Shown piece by piece: positions 1 to 7,988 of a stretch of DNA of 12,552 nucleotides. Both the position numbers and the translations under genes were made by a program. Below the pieces are notes generated by a model. It searched no databases and was not told the DNA's origin. It saw only the letters and a program-made list of their open reading frames with translations. This DNA comes from Spirochaetales bacterium. Its GTDB lineage: Bacteria; Spirochaetota; Spirochaetia; Sphaerochaetales; Sphaerochaetaceae. The stretch is taken from the NCBI GenBank assembly GCA_028723145.1, contig JAQYFM010000255.1:1-12552 (forward strand), read 5' to 3'. Position 1 is the first letter of the stretch, and each line of letters begins with the position of its first letter.

Positions 1-119
1 ATATTTGAAAAGCATAGCCAAATAGCCTTTCTCAACCAGTAGATTCAGTATCTTATGGTTTTTTCAAACTTTGCAAACTTCTTATTGCACAATTCAGATA
101 TGATAACGGTTTTATACAT
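1..119. other. Unassigned flank with no convincing gene
   Basis: No gene can be supported here. On the minus strand a 24-codon ORF starts at 119 (MYKTVIISELCNKKF...) and stops near position 45. It has no Shine-Dalgarno site, because the T-run of the neighbouring terminator lies directly before its ATG. A second open frame, reading NHKILNLLVEKGYLAMLFKY, continues from there to the window edge. The two would join if the A6 run around position 60 carried one more A. This could be the start of a broken or misread minus-strand gene, or chance. Confidence 0.25.
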
Positions 120-121
120 AA

Positions 122-153
122 AAAAAGAAGGGCAGATAGGAACCTATCCACCC
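122..153 (-). terminator. Rho-independent terminator of the AraC-type hybrid regulator
   Basis: On the minus strand, 6 bases after the regulator's stop codon, a hairpin pairs GGATAGG-type arms (135-140 with 143-148). It is extended by an outer GGG/CCC pair (130-132 with 151-153) across a small internal loop, and a T-rich run follows (TTCTTTTTTT, 121-130 on the complement). The very short AA loop means the top base pair probably opens. Position and T-run fit an intrinsic terminator. Confidence 0.7.
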
Positions 154-159
154 AAAATA

Positions 160-3100
160 TTAAGTTCTATTTCTAATTTGACCTGGTGAAACTGATTTAA
201 TTTTCTTAAATACTCTACAAAAGTATGCTTGATCTTGGAAACCTGTTGCATTTGCAACCTCATTTATTGTTGCTCCTGTTTGGGTAAGCATCTCAGTTGC
301 AAGCTGTACTCTATACCTATTTAAATAATCCCAAGGAGAAAGCCCCATATCCTTTTTAAATATTCTAGTTAAGTAGTCTTCACTAATATTTACATATTCA
401 GCGAGTTGCCACCTAGAGATTTGACAAGTTGCTTTCTTATTCAAGAAACCAATTGCTTTCTTTACTAAAGCACCTGTTAAAGGAGGCAATATTACATTTC
501 CACCAAAGATTCCAATTAACCTTGAAATAAATTCATCTGAATCGCATAAACAGGAATTACAAATTATTAAGTTAGGAAGCTGTGCAATTTTATCAATTTC
601 ACCATCTACAAAGTGATCTTTAACCATCAAGACAGGTACTTTTGCAAATCTCTTTTCCTTTCTAATTTGTATAACAAGTTCAAATGATTCAGAACAAAGA
701 ATAATCATGGCAGGAGTAGATGAGTAGTTTAATAGCTCATCACCATCTTTAACATTCAAAAAACTTCCAAAAGAAGAAAGCTTAGAAAGTCCATTAGGAA
801 GATTTCCTAAAATAAGAATAGTTCCATCAATACTGTCATGTGTTCCAGTTTTTAAAGTTGACCATAAATCAAGAGATGAAGGTTCAACATTAAAACACAA
901 GAATGGCATATTTTTACTTCGTTGATGGTTTTTAAGAAGATTAAGTACGATACTTTCTTTATCCCTATTATCACTATAGTTCCAAGCTATCCTTGTAACA
1001 TTATCTGGGATTTCAAATTCATCTGCTAGCTCACTTTCTGTAACAAATAAAACTTGAGGCAAAGTCCTAACAATTTCAGGAACAACACTACATTCATCTT
1101 TCTTAATATATAATGTATAACCTATTGCCGTACTTAAAGTGACATCGTTTGAAAGAGATGGCCAAGGCAAACAAATAGAAATGCCATGCTCTTTAAAATG
1201 GAAAGATCCATTATGGAGCACAACAATCTTCTCAGCAAGAGAAAGAGAAGCTTCTCCTTTTTTCCCAATTGGGTTCCAAGTACTAGAAGAAACGAAGATA
1301 GAAAGTCCTGCAGGTTTTATTGAAACCTCTAAATAGATTTGACCATTATCTTCAGTTGCTAGTTGATACAATATCTCTGAAACCTGAGTGATTTTTTCGC
1401 AATCAGCATAAATAGCAGGTAAAGAATCTGGAATATTTGCTTCAATACACAATTTATTAGCAATATCCTTAAAGAAAGGAGTTGGAGAAATGAGCTTCTT
1501 AGAGAGTTCAATTTGTCCTTTTTCTGTGTAACATAAATCGAGTAAATGCTCTGCCTTCAACAAATGATTCAATAGCTCTTTTCTATACTCAAAATCTGTA
1601 TTGCTTAATATCTGTTTCATTTGTTCTAAAGGCTCTTTTAAACCATCCGAAATGCTATCAAAGAAATCAGAAGATGCTCTCTCGGCTTTTTCAGCAATGT
1701 CTTTTGCTTTATTAGCAGTATCTAAAAGACTAATACCTTTAAGAGTAGAGGAAATCGTTGCCCGTAAATCCTCTAAGAACCGTTCATCACGTTGCTCTGT
1801 TACATCAACTAATAAATATCCAAGATATTCACTATCATATGTAAGTGGTAATACAACATAAGCACCACGTGAAATATTCTTATTTAACTCATCAGGAAGC
1901 AGCATTAAAGAAGAAAAATCTTGTTTTTTAACACTACTTAATGATCGATCATAACCAACAACAAGTTTTGATACTCCATCAATTGAAGAACTAAATACTA
2001 AATAAGCTTGCAATATTCCCAAACTTGGAAGTTCACTTCTTAAAACTTCACCTAAATTCTCTAATGATCTAATAGATAGAAGCTTATTTTTTAATGCATT
2101 TATTTTATTTGATTTTATTGTCTGATAATAAGACTCTTCAGCTTGCACTCTTGAATAGGTTTCAATCATTGCAGGTATGAGTTCTGATTTACAAAATGAG
2201 GTAAATTCCACAGGGAAATTAAAAGTATCAATAAAGCACTTATATACATCTAATAAATCGTAGAGCTCTCCACCACTTTCCAAAAATCTTCTAACGAAGA
2301 ATAAAAATCTATCGCGGAATCTAGAGAATTCTAAATCTTTATCTACTAAACTTACCTCAAACGCATAATCAATAAAAGCTTTAACTTCGGCATAACTAAT
2401 TTGGTCTTGAGTTAAACTTCTAATCCAACTAATAAAATTCTCTTTGTTTTCAAGCTCCTTTCCAACAGGCTCTGCTGATCCAAAGCTATGATCACAACCA
2501 CAAGAGTGTCTAATGACTAATTCTGCAGGAAGAATAACATCCTCAACAGTGGTATTAGGATCATTAAATATTTGATTTAAAACCTCTACAGCCACATGGC
2601 TCATCCCAACTACAGGCATCCTTACAGTTGTTGGAGCAACCTTCATTATTTTATTGTTATCGCTATCATTAAATCCAGCGACCTTTAATGTAGTAGGCAC
2701 TTCAACATTTATCTCTTCAAGATATCTTAAAGCTCCACTTAACATTAAATCAGAAGCACAGATTAAAGCATCAAAATCAATTCCAGGAACAAGGCCTCTA
2801 TCATTGATAATTTCTCTTAAGGCTTCTTTACCTTGTGCCCAAGGATGAGGCGTTGATACTAAATCTAGGTTAAGAGCAATACCATTATTCTTTAAACAAT
2901 CTTCATAAGCACAATATCTTGATTGGCTACTAGCATGGTTACTAGGTCCTCTTAAGAAAGCAATTCGCTGTATTTTATGTTTTACAATAAAGTGCTCAAC
3001 TTCCTTATACATTCCTTCATATGCATCAAAAGTAACAGATGGAGAGCCTTCTACAGGAAGTCCTATAGAAACAAAAGGTACTTCTGTACCTCTCATAATA

Positions 3101-3357
3101 GAACATACCTCTTCAGCTGTAAGTTCCCCAGTTAATGTACTACTCCAGCTAATAATTCCATCGAAGTTTTCTTTTGTTTCAAGGTTATAAATATTATTTC
3201 TTAAATATTCATCTCGCTCTTTATAGTTAAGCCTTCCACCTGGAAGAACAACTACAGAGTCACTCAAAAGATCCACAGATGAGAGAACACTTCTCCAAAG
3301 GCGAATGGACGCTCCCTCATGAATTGATGCCAAAACTAGTCCTATCCTTTTGTTCAT
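160..3357 (-). CDS. Large hybrid transcriptional regulator: LacI-type sensor, degenerate histidine-kinase core, AraC HTH
   Basis: A predicted cytoplasmic regulator of 1065 aa with no signal peptide or membrane segment. Residues 1-288 resemble the sugar-binding PBP1/LacI fold and end in the characteristic LVIRHSCGC. Residues about 300-420 are helical, and 425-545 look GAF-like. Residues 555-735 resemble a histidine kinase, but the phosphoacceptor box reads SISDGLKEPL, with Asp571 where His is expected. The ATP-box glycines are also lost (SLSLA at 704-708). Residues about 845-935 resemble a decayed receiver domain without a clear phosphoacceptor Asp. Residues 970-1065 are a full two-HTH AraC domain (QLAEYVNISEDYLTRIFKK, then INEVANATGFQDQAYFCRVFKK). 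The ATG is the only one available, since an in-frame TGA lies 8 codons upstream, but it lacks a Shine-Dalgarno site. The gene is divergent from uxaB, so I infer it controls the uronate operon in response to a sugar. The ligand cannot be told from sequence. The domain order is confident, the middle assignments less so. Confidence 0.85.
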   Translation of the reverse strand: MNKRIGLVLASIHEGASIRLWRSVLSSVDLLSDSVVVLPGGRLNYKERDEYLRNNIYNLETKENFDGIISWSSTLTGELTAEEVCSIMRGTEVPFVSIGLPVEGSPSVTFDAYEGMYKEVEHFIVKHKIQRIAFLRGPSNHASSQSRYCAYEDCLKNNGIALNLDLVSTPHPWAQGKEALREIINDRGLVPGIDFDALICASDLMLSGALRYLEEINVEVPTTLKVAGFNDSDNNKIMKVAPTTVRMPVVGMSHVAVEVLNQIFNDPNTTVEDVILPAELVIRHSCGCDHSFGSAEPVGKELENKENFISWIRSLTQDQISYAEVKAFIDYAFEVSLVDKDLEFSRFRDRFLFFVRRFLESGGELYDLLDVYKCFIDTFNFPVEFTSFCKSELIPAMIETYSRVQAEESYYQTIKSNKINALKNKLLSIRSLENLGEVLRSELPSLGILQAYLVFSSSIDGVSKLVVGYDRSLSSVKKQDFSSLMLLPDELNKNISRGAYVVLPLTYDSEYLGYLLVDVTEQRDERFLEDLRATISSTLKGISLLDTANKAKDIAEKAERASSDFFDSISDGLKEPLEQMKQILSNTDFEYRKELLNHLLKAEHLLDLCYTEKGQIELSKKLISPTPFFKDIANKLCIEANIPDSLPAIYADCEKITQVSEILYQLATEDNGQIYLEVSIKPAGLSIFVSSSTWNPIGKKGEASLSLAEKIVVLHNGSFHFKEHGISICLPWPSLSNDVTLSTAIGYTLYIKKDECSVVPEIVRTLPQVLFVTESELADEFEIPDNVTRIAWNYSDNRDKESIVLNLLKNHQRSKNMPFLCFNVEPSSLDLWSTLKTGTHDSIDGTILILGNLPNGLSKLSSFGSFLNVKDGDELLNYSSTPAMIILCSESFELVIQIRKEKRFAKVPVLMVKDHFVDGEIDKIAQLPNLIICNSCLCDSDEFISRLIGIFGGNVILPPLTGALVKKAIGFLNKKATCQISRWQLAEYVNISEDYLTRIFKKDMGLSPWDYLNRYRVQLATEMLTQTGATINEVANATGFQDQAYFCRVFKKIKSVSPGQIRNRT

Positions 3358-3370
3358 GTATTCAGAATAC
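3358..3370. repeat. 13-bp palindrome touching the regulator start codon
   Basis: GTATTC-A-GAATAC is a perfect inverted repeat directly upstream of the minus-strand regulator ATG, in the place where a ribosome site would normally lie. It could be an operator for autoregulation or an mRNA feature. The stem is short, so chance is possible. Confidence 0.4.
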
Positions 3371-3379
3371 TTCGGTTTT
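3370..3379 (+). repeat. Direct repeat copy 1 (CTTCGGTTTT)
   Basis: This ten-base word recurs at 3449-3458 in the same orientation, 79 bp away, within the divergent intergenic region. AraC-type proteins often bind direct repeats, so this pair is a candidate operator for the neighbouring hybrid regulator. That link is inference only. Confidence 0.3.
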
Positions 3380-3420
3380 CACCACTCTACAACAAAAAAT
3401 ATCGTTTTTTTACAATATCA

Positions 3421-3436
3421 TTTATTGTACAATAAA
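3421..3436. promoter_or_regulatory. Perfect 16-bp palindrome, candidate operator
   Basis: TTTATTGTACAATAAA is self-complementary over all 16 bases. A further half-site TACAATA lies at 3411-3417, facing TATTGTA at 3423-3429, so three half-sites are clustered. It lies about 25 bp upstream of the -35 of the uxaB promoter and about 65 bp from the regulator start, between the two divergent genes. On the minus strand, TACAAT within it could serve as a -10 for the regulator, though no good -35 is visible. A binding protein cannot be named. Confidence 0.45.
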
Positions 3437-3448
3437 GACATACAAAAC

Positions 3449-3458
3449 CTTCGGTTTT
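3449..3458 (+). repeat. Direct repeat copy 2 (CTTCGGTTTT), inside a small dyad
   Basis: This is the second copy of the word at 3370-3379. Here it is part of the dyad AAAACC-TTC-GGTTTT (3444-3458), which ends 2 bp before the -35 hexamer of the uxaB promoter. That is a typical place for an activator to contact RNA polymerase, but the function is inferred from position only. Confidence 0.3.
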
Positions 3459-3460
3459 TC

Positions 3461-3489
3461 TTGACAGCTAATACTAACGATTGTAAAGT
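3461..3489 (+). promoter_or_regulatory. Sigma70-type promoter of the uxaB-uxaA-uxaC-kdgR operon
   Basis: A perfect -35 TTGACA (3461-3466) is followed, after exactly 17 bp, by TAAAGT (3484-3489), a 4/6 match to the -10 consensus. The expected start point is near 3496, leaving a leader of about 100 bases before uxaB. The KdgR-like box at 3489-3503 covers the last base of the -10 and the start point, which fits repression. Confidence 0.65.
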
Positions 3490-3503
3490 GGAATTGTGTT
3501 TCA
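3489..3503 (+). promoter_or_regulatory. KdgR-like operator at the uxaB promoter
   Basis: TGGAATTGTGTTTCA is an imperfect inverted repeat (TGGAA/TTTCA around five bases). Read inverted, it matches the box at 11821-11835 at 12 of 15 positions (TGGAA-N3-TGTTTCA). It resembles the GAAA...TTTC type of box bound by KdgR in enterobacteria. It straddles the predicted transcription start, and a KdgR-like gene is encoded in the operon it would control. Confidence 0.6.
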
Positions 3504-3585
3504 TTTTATAATTGATTTCCATTTTTTACATTTGGGAAAATTGGCTGTATAGAATGAACTTAAAATAAGGTATCTAGCGTTTCGT

Positions 3586-3591
3586 AGGAGG
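3586..3591 (+). promoter_or_regulatory. Ribosome binding site of uxaB
   Basis: AGGAGG is a full consensus Shine-Dalgarno sequence, five bases before the ATG at 3597, and fixes the start of uxaB. Confidence 0.85.
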
Positions 3592-3596
3592 AACAA

Positions 3597-5075
3597 ATGA
3601 AAAATATTAAAGACGTGGTTAAGACTGTTGAAAGACCAATTAAGGTTCTTCAGTTTGGTGAAGGAAACTTCCTTCGTGCATTTGTTGACTGGATTATCGA
3701 CCAGTTAAATGAAAAAGGCGATTTCAACGGTAACGTCATGTTAGTACAGCCACTCGATAGAGGTTTAGCTGGAATGATTAATGACCAAAACGGTCTCTAT
3801 ACAACTGTACTTAGAGGTGTTCAGAACGGTAAGCCAGTTGAAGAGTTCAGACAGATTACTTCTGTTGCTGGATGTATCAATCCATATGCAGAATATGATG
3901 CATTTATTGCACAGGCTGAAAACCCTGATCTTAGATTCATCATTTCTAACACAACAGAAGCTGGTATTGCTTATCATGAAGGCGATAAGCTTGACGATAA
4001 ACCACAATCAAGCTTCCCTGGTAAAGTTTGTTCTTTCCTTTACAAAAGATATTGTGCATTCAAGGGTGATCAGAGCAAAGGTATTATTGCTATTCCTTGT
4101 GAACTTATTGAAAAGAACGGTGACAACCTTAAGAGAATTGTTCTCCAGTATGCAAAAGAATGGAACCTTGAAGAAGGCTTTATTGCTTGGTTAAATGAAG
4201 CATGTGACTTCTGTAACAGCTTAGTAGATAGAATTGTTCCAGGTTATCCAAGAGCTGAAGCTGAAGAACTTTGGAACCGCCTTGGTTACCAGGATAATAT
4301 TATTGATGCTGCAGAAATCTTCCTTCTTTGGGTTATCGAATGCCATAACAAGTTCCACGATGACGAACTACCAACAGCAAAGGCTGGTGTAAATGTTATT
4401 TGGACAGATGATATGTCATTCTACAGAACAAGAAAGGTAAGAATCCTTAATGGTACTCATACTCTCATGACTCTCGCAGCTTATCAGGCAGGTCTTAATA
4501 CTGTTGAAGAGTGTATTAAGAGTGATTTAATCTTCCCATTCATGAAAAAAGGTCTTTTTGAAGAAATTATTCCTTCAATGGATGGTGATAAAGCTCAGCT
4601 TGAGCAATATGCAGCAGATGTTCTTGAGAGATTTGCTAACCCATATATTGTTCACTTATTGATGTCTATTTCTTTAAATAGTGTATCAAAGTTTAAGACA
4701 AGAGATCTTCCATCACTCATTGGCTATTACAATAAGTTTGGTAAGCTTCCAAAGTATCTTGTATTCTCCCTTTCAGCTTTAATTAGCTTCTATCAAGGCA
4801 CAGAGTTTGAAGGTGCAGCATTAAAGGGTAATAGAAATGGTGAAACATATCTCATCAATGATAACCCTGAATACCTTGCTAAATTTGCAGAACTTTATAG
4901 CTTCGAATATAAGTGCAACAATTGTAAGGGTGCTGCTATTGCAAAGAGTGTTCTCTCACAAGAAGCTTGGTGGGGCCAAGACCTTACAAAGATTCCTGGA
5001 CTTGAAGAAGCAGTTAGCGAAAACCTTGCTAAGATTTTCAATGACGGCATGGAGGCTGCAATAAGGAGTCTTTAA
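3597..5075 (+). CDS. uxaB: Tagaturonate reductase (altronate oxidoreductase)
   Basis: UxaB interconverts D-tagaturonate and D-altronate with NAD(H) in the cytoplasm, the second step of galacturonate breakdown. The 492 aa length is normal for this member of the mannitol-dehydrogenase-like long-chain family. The N-terminal nucleotide fold shows VLQFGEGNFLRAFVDW (17-32). The family active-site pattern K-x4-N-x2-H appears as KVRILNGTH, with Lys280, Asn285 and His288. It is the first gene of the operon, behind a TTGACA promoter and an AGGAGG ribosome site, and its stop overlaps the start of uxaA by one base (TAATG). The related fructuronate reductase (UxuB) belongs to the same family, but the adjacent uxaA and the wording of the conserved blocks favour UxaB. 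No defects are seen. Confidence 0.93.
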   Translation: MKNIKDVVKTVERPIKVLQFGEGNFLRAFVDWIIDQLNEKGDFNGNVMLVQPLDRGLAGMINDQNGLYTTVLRGVQNGKPVEEFRQITSVAGCINPYAEYDAFIAQAENPDLRFIISNTTEAGIAYHEGDKLDDKPQSSFPGKVCSFLYKRYCAFKGDQSKGIIAIPCELIEKNGDNLKRIVLQYAKEWNLEEGFIAWLNEACDFCNSLVDRIVPGYPRAEAEELWNRLGYQDNIIDAAEIFLLWVIECHNKFHDDELPTAKAGVNVIWTDDMSFYRTRKVRILNGTHTLMTLAAYQAGLNTVEECIKSDLIFPFMKKGLFEEIIPSMDGDKAQLEQYAADVLERFANPYIVHLLMSISLNSVSKFKTRDLPSLIGYYNKFGKLPKYLVFSLSALISFYQGTEFEGAALKGNRNGETYLINDNPEYLAKFAELYSFEYKCNNCKGAAIAKSVLSQEAWWGQDLTKIPGLEEAVSENLAKIFNDGMEAAIRSL

Positions 5076-6586
5076 TGGAAGCAATTCTTAAAATTAATGA
5101 ATTAGACAATGTCGCTGTTGCAATTTCACCTCTTTTCAAAGGTGATATCGTAACAGTTGGCGATACAACTTACACACTTCTTACTGATGTACCTGCGGGC
5201 CATAAAATGGCCCTCAAGGACATTAAAAAAGAAGAAAAAATAATTAAATATGGCTATCCAATTGGTGCTGCAAAAGAAGACATCAAAGCAGGAAGTCATG
5301 TTCATGCATTTAATATCCACACTCTTCTTTCAGAATCTGCTTCATACACATATGATGAAGAAAACGCAAAAGTATTCATCAAGGAAGCTGAAGAAAGAGC
5401 TATGAAATGGAATGGTAAAGTTCCAACGATTATGGCTTATGAAAGAAAGAATGGTGATATTGGTATTAGAAACTCACTTTGGATTGTTCCAACAGTAGGC
5501 TGTGTTAATAGAATTGGTCAAAAACTTGAAGCTTGGGCTAATGAAAACTTAAAGGTTGCTGATGGTGTACATGTATGGACACATCCATATGGTTGTTCAC
5601 AAATGGGTGATGACCACGAGAACACAAGAAAGATTCTTGCTGATCTTGTAAAACATCCAAATGCTGGTGGTGTCCTTGTTCTTTCACTTGGTTGTGAAAA
5701 CAACACTATTACAGCATTTAAAGAGCTATTAGGCCCAGTTGATGAAGAAAGAGTAAAGTTCCTCGTTTGCCAAGAGACAGAAGATGAACTATCTGCTGCT
5801 AAAGCACTTTTAACAGAGCTTGCAAAGGCAATGGAAAGTGATAAAAGAGTTGCTGTTCCAATGTCTCGCCTAAGAGTTGGATTTAAGTGTGGTGGATCAG
5901 ATGGTTTTTCTGGAATCACAGCAAATCCTCTTGTTGGTAGATTCTGTGATGATCTTACAGCTATGGGTGGAACAGCTATTCTTACTGAGGTTCCTGAGAT
6001 GTTTGGTGCAGAGCAGATGCTTATGAATCGTGCAGTTTCTAGAGAAGTATTTGAAGAGATTGTTGATCTCATTAATAACTTTAAGAACTACTTCACATCT
6101 CATAACCAAGTAGTATATGAGAACCCTTCCCCAGGTAACAAAGCTGGTGGTATTTCTACTCTTGAAGATAAGAGCCTTGGTTGTGTACAAAAAGGTGGTA
6201 GAGCTCCTGTTTCAGCAGTTGTAAAATATGCAGATAGAGTTACCTCTACTGGTCTTAACCTATTATCAGGTCCAGGTAACGATATCGTTTCTACAACAGC
6301 ACAAAGTGCTGCAGGTGCTCATATGATTCTTTTCACAACAGGACGTGGTACACCACTTGGTTCTCCTGTTCCAACAGTAAAGGTTGCAACAAACTCTGAT
6401 CTTGCAAAAAGAAAATCTAATTGGATTGACTTTAACGCAGGAAGAGCTCTCACAGAAGATGCTTCAGAGCTTTCAGCAGACTTCATTCAGTTCCTAGTCA
6501 AAGTTGCTTCTGGTGAAGTTCATACAAAAAATGAGATTAACGGATATAGTGAAATCTCAGTATTTAAAGATGGAGTAATTTTATGA
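5075..6586 (+). CDS. uxaA: Altronate dehydratase
   Basis: UxaA dehydrates D-altronate to 2-keto-3-deoxygluconate, the third step of galacturonate catabolism; family members depend on a divalent metal, usually iron. The 503 aa protein is full length. The N-terminal SAF-type domain occupies about 1-85 and is joined to the large catalytic UxaA domain. Conserved blocks are visible: THPYGCSQMGDDHENT (169-184), GGVLVLSLGCENN (198-210), FKCGGSDGFSGITANP (270-285) and GCVQKGGRAP (369-378), with Cys174, Cys207, Cys272 and Cys370 in conserved positions. Some bacteria split these two domains into separate genes; here they are fused. A ribosome site AAGGAG (5063-5068) lies inside the end of uxaB, and the end overlaps uxaC by four bases (ATGA), so the genes are translationally coupled. 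Confidence 0.95.
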   Translation: MEAILKINELDNVAVAISPLFKGDIVTVGDTTYTLLTDVPAGHKMALKDIKKEEKIIKYGYPIGAAKEDIKAGSHVHAFNIHTLLSESASYTYDEENAKVFIKEAEERAMKWNGKVPTIMAYERKNGDIGIRNSLWIVPTVGCVNRIGQKLEAWANENLKVADGVHVWTHPYGCSQMGDDHENTRKILADLVKHPNAGGVLVLSLGCENNTITAFKELLGPVDEERVKFLVCQETEDELSAAKALLTELAKAMESDKRVAVPMSRLRVGFKCGGSDGFSGITANPLVGRFCDDLTAMGGTAILTEVPEMFGAEQMLMNRAVSREVFEEIVDLINNFKNYFTSHNQVVYENPSPGNKAGGISTLEDKSLGCVQKGGRAPVSAVVKYADRVTSTGLNLLSGPGNDIVSTTAQSAAGAHMILFTTGRGTPLGSPVPTVKVATNSDLAKRKSNWIDFNAGRALTEDASELSADFIQFLVKVASGEVHTKNEINGYSEISVFKDGVIL

Positions 6587-7986
6587 AAAAGTTTATGGAT
6601 GAGAATTTCATCTTACAAAATAAGACAGCACAAGAGCTGTTCCACGAGCATGCAGCAAAGATGCCTATCTTTGACTACCATTGTCACTTAATTCCTTCTC
6701 AGATTGCTGAGAACAAGCGCTTCACAACTATCACAGATGCTTGGCTCGGTGGTGACCACTATAAGTGGAGACAAATGAGAACAAACGGTGTACCAGAGCA
6801 ACTTATTACAGGCGATGCAGATCCATATGATAAGTTTGTTGCATGGGCTGACACTATGGAAAACCTTCTTGGTAACCCACTCTATCACTGGACACATTTA
6901 GAGCTTCAGAGATACTTTGGCATTTATGATGTTCTTTGTAAGAAAAATGCAAAGAAGATTTATGATGAAGCTAACGATAAATTTGCAAATGATCCTGATT
7001 TATCAGTTTTCGGTATCATGAAGAAATTCAATGTTTATGCAGTTGGTACAACAGATGATCCTGCAGATGATCTTGCTCAGCACAAGATTATTAGAGATGA
7101 AACTGATTGTCCTGCAAAGGTAATTCCTTCATATCGTCCAGATAAGGCACTTCACATTGAGAAGCCAGACTTTGCAGAATACATTGCAAAGCTTGCAAAC
7201 GTTGCAGACATGAAAATTGAAAGTGTTAGCGATGTTGTTACAGCTCTTCTTAAGAGACTTGATTTCTTCTGTGAAATGGGTTGTAAGGCAAGTGACCATG
7301 CACTTGTTCAGTGCCCACACACATTCTGGAGCGAAGATGCTGTTAATGCTGTATTCGTTAAGAAGATGGCTGGACAGACACTCACAGATGCTGAGGTTGA
7401 TGCTTATATGACATTTGTTCTTGTTGCACTTGCAAAAGCATACAACAAGAAGGGTGTTGCAATGCAGCTCCACTTTGCATCAATTAGAGATAACAATGTT
7501 ACAATGTTCAGAAAGCTTGGTGTTGATACAGGTTTTGATGCTTCTCACGATAAAGAACTTGCAGAAAGTGTTTCAGCATTTATGTCAAAGCTCTCTGAGA
7601 CAGACGAAGTACCAAAGACTATCTTCTACAGCTTAAATCCAAAAGATTACTACTCTCTTGGTACACTTATGGGTTGTTATCAGGGTGGTGGTATCCCAGG
7701 TAAGATTCAGCTTGGTTCTGCTTGGTGGTTCTGTGATCACAAGGATGGTATGGAAGAGCAGATGAAGGTTCTTGGTAACCTCGGTATGCTCCCACGCTTT
7801 ATCGGTATGCTTACAGACTCTCGTTCATTCCTCTCCTATTCAAGACATGAATATTTCAGAAGAATACTTTGTAATATTCTTGGTACTTGGGCAGAAGAAG
7901 GAGAAATTCCATCAGATATGGATATGCTTTCAAGAGTTGTTGAAAATATTTGTTTCAATAACGCTCAACACTATTTCGAGGGTTAA
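6583..7986 (+). CDS. uxaC: Uronate isomerase
   Basis: UxaC isomerises D-galacturonate to D-tagaturonate (and D-glucuronate to D-fructuronate), the entry step of the pathway. The 467 aa length matches the family, which belongs to the amidohydrolase superfamily. The metal-binding HxH motif is near the N-terminus, in PIFDYHCHL (His33, His35), and the typical TTDDPADDL block follows further on. The ATG overlaps the uxaA stop (ATGA), with GGAG at 6572-6575 as ribosome site. Because no fructuronate reductase or mannonate dehydratase gene is present here, the enzyme is probably used mainly for galacturonate in this operon. Confidence 0.95.
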   Translation: MKKFMDENFILQNKTAQELFHEHAAKMPIFDYHCHLIPSQIAENKRFTTITDAWLGGDHYKWRQMRTNGVPEQLITGDADPYDKFVAWADTMENLLGNPLYHWTHLELQRYFGIYDVLCKKNAKKIYDEANDKFANDPDLSVFGIMKKFNVYAVGTTDDPADDLAQHKIIRDETDCPAKVIPSYRPDKALHIEKPDFAEYIAKLANVADMKIESVSDVVTALLKRLDFFCEMGCKASDHALVQCPHTFWSEDAVNAVFVKKMAGQTLTDAEVDAYMTFVLVALAKAYNKKGVAMQLHFASIRDNNVTMFRKLGVDTGFDASHDKELAESVSAFMSKLSETDEVPKTIFYSLNPKDYYSLGTLMGCYQGGGIPGKIQLGSAWWFCDHKDGMEEQMKVLGNLGMLPRFIGMLTDSRSFLSYSRHEYFRRILCNILGTWAEEGEIPSDMDMLSRVVENICFNNAQHYFEG

Positions 7987-7988
7987 TT

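Noticed and set aside
3496..3596. A riboswitch or attenuator in the leader of uxaB.
   Set aside because: The roughly 100-base leader shows no strong hairpin, T-run or recognisable conserved RNA motif.
5518..6190. Minus-strand ORFs of 97-184 codons inside uxaA.
   Set aside because: They lie wholly within a well-conserved coding gene on the other strand and have no family-like motifs or ribosome sites.
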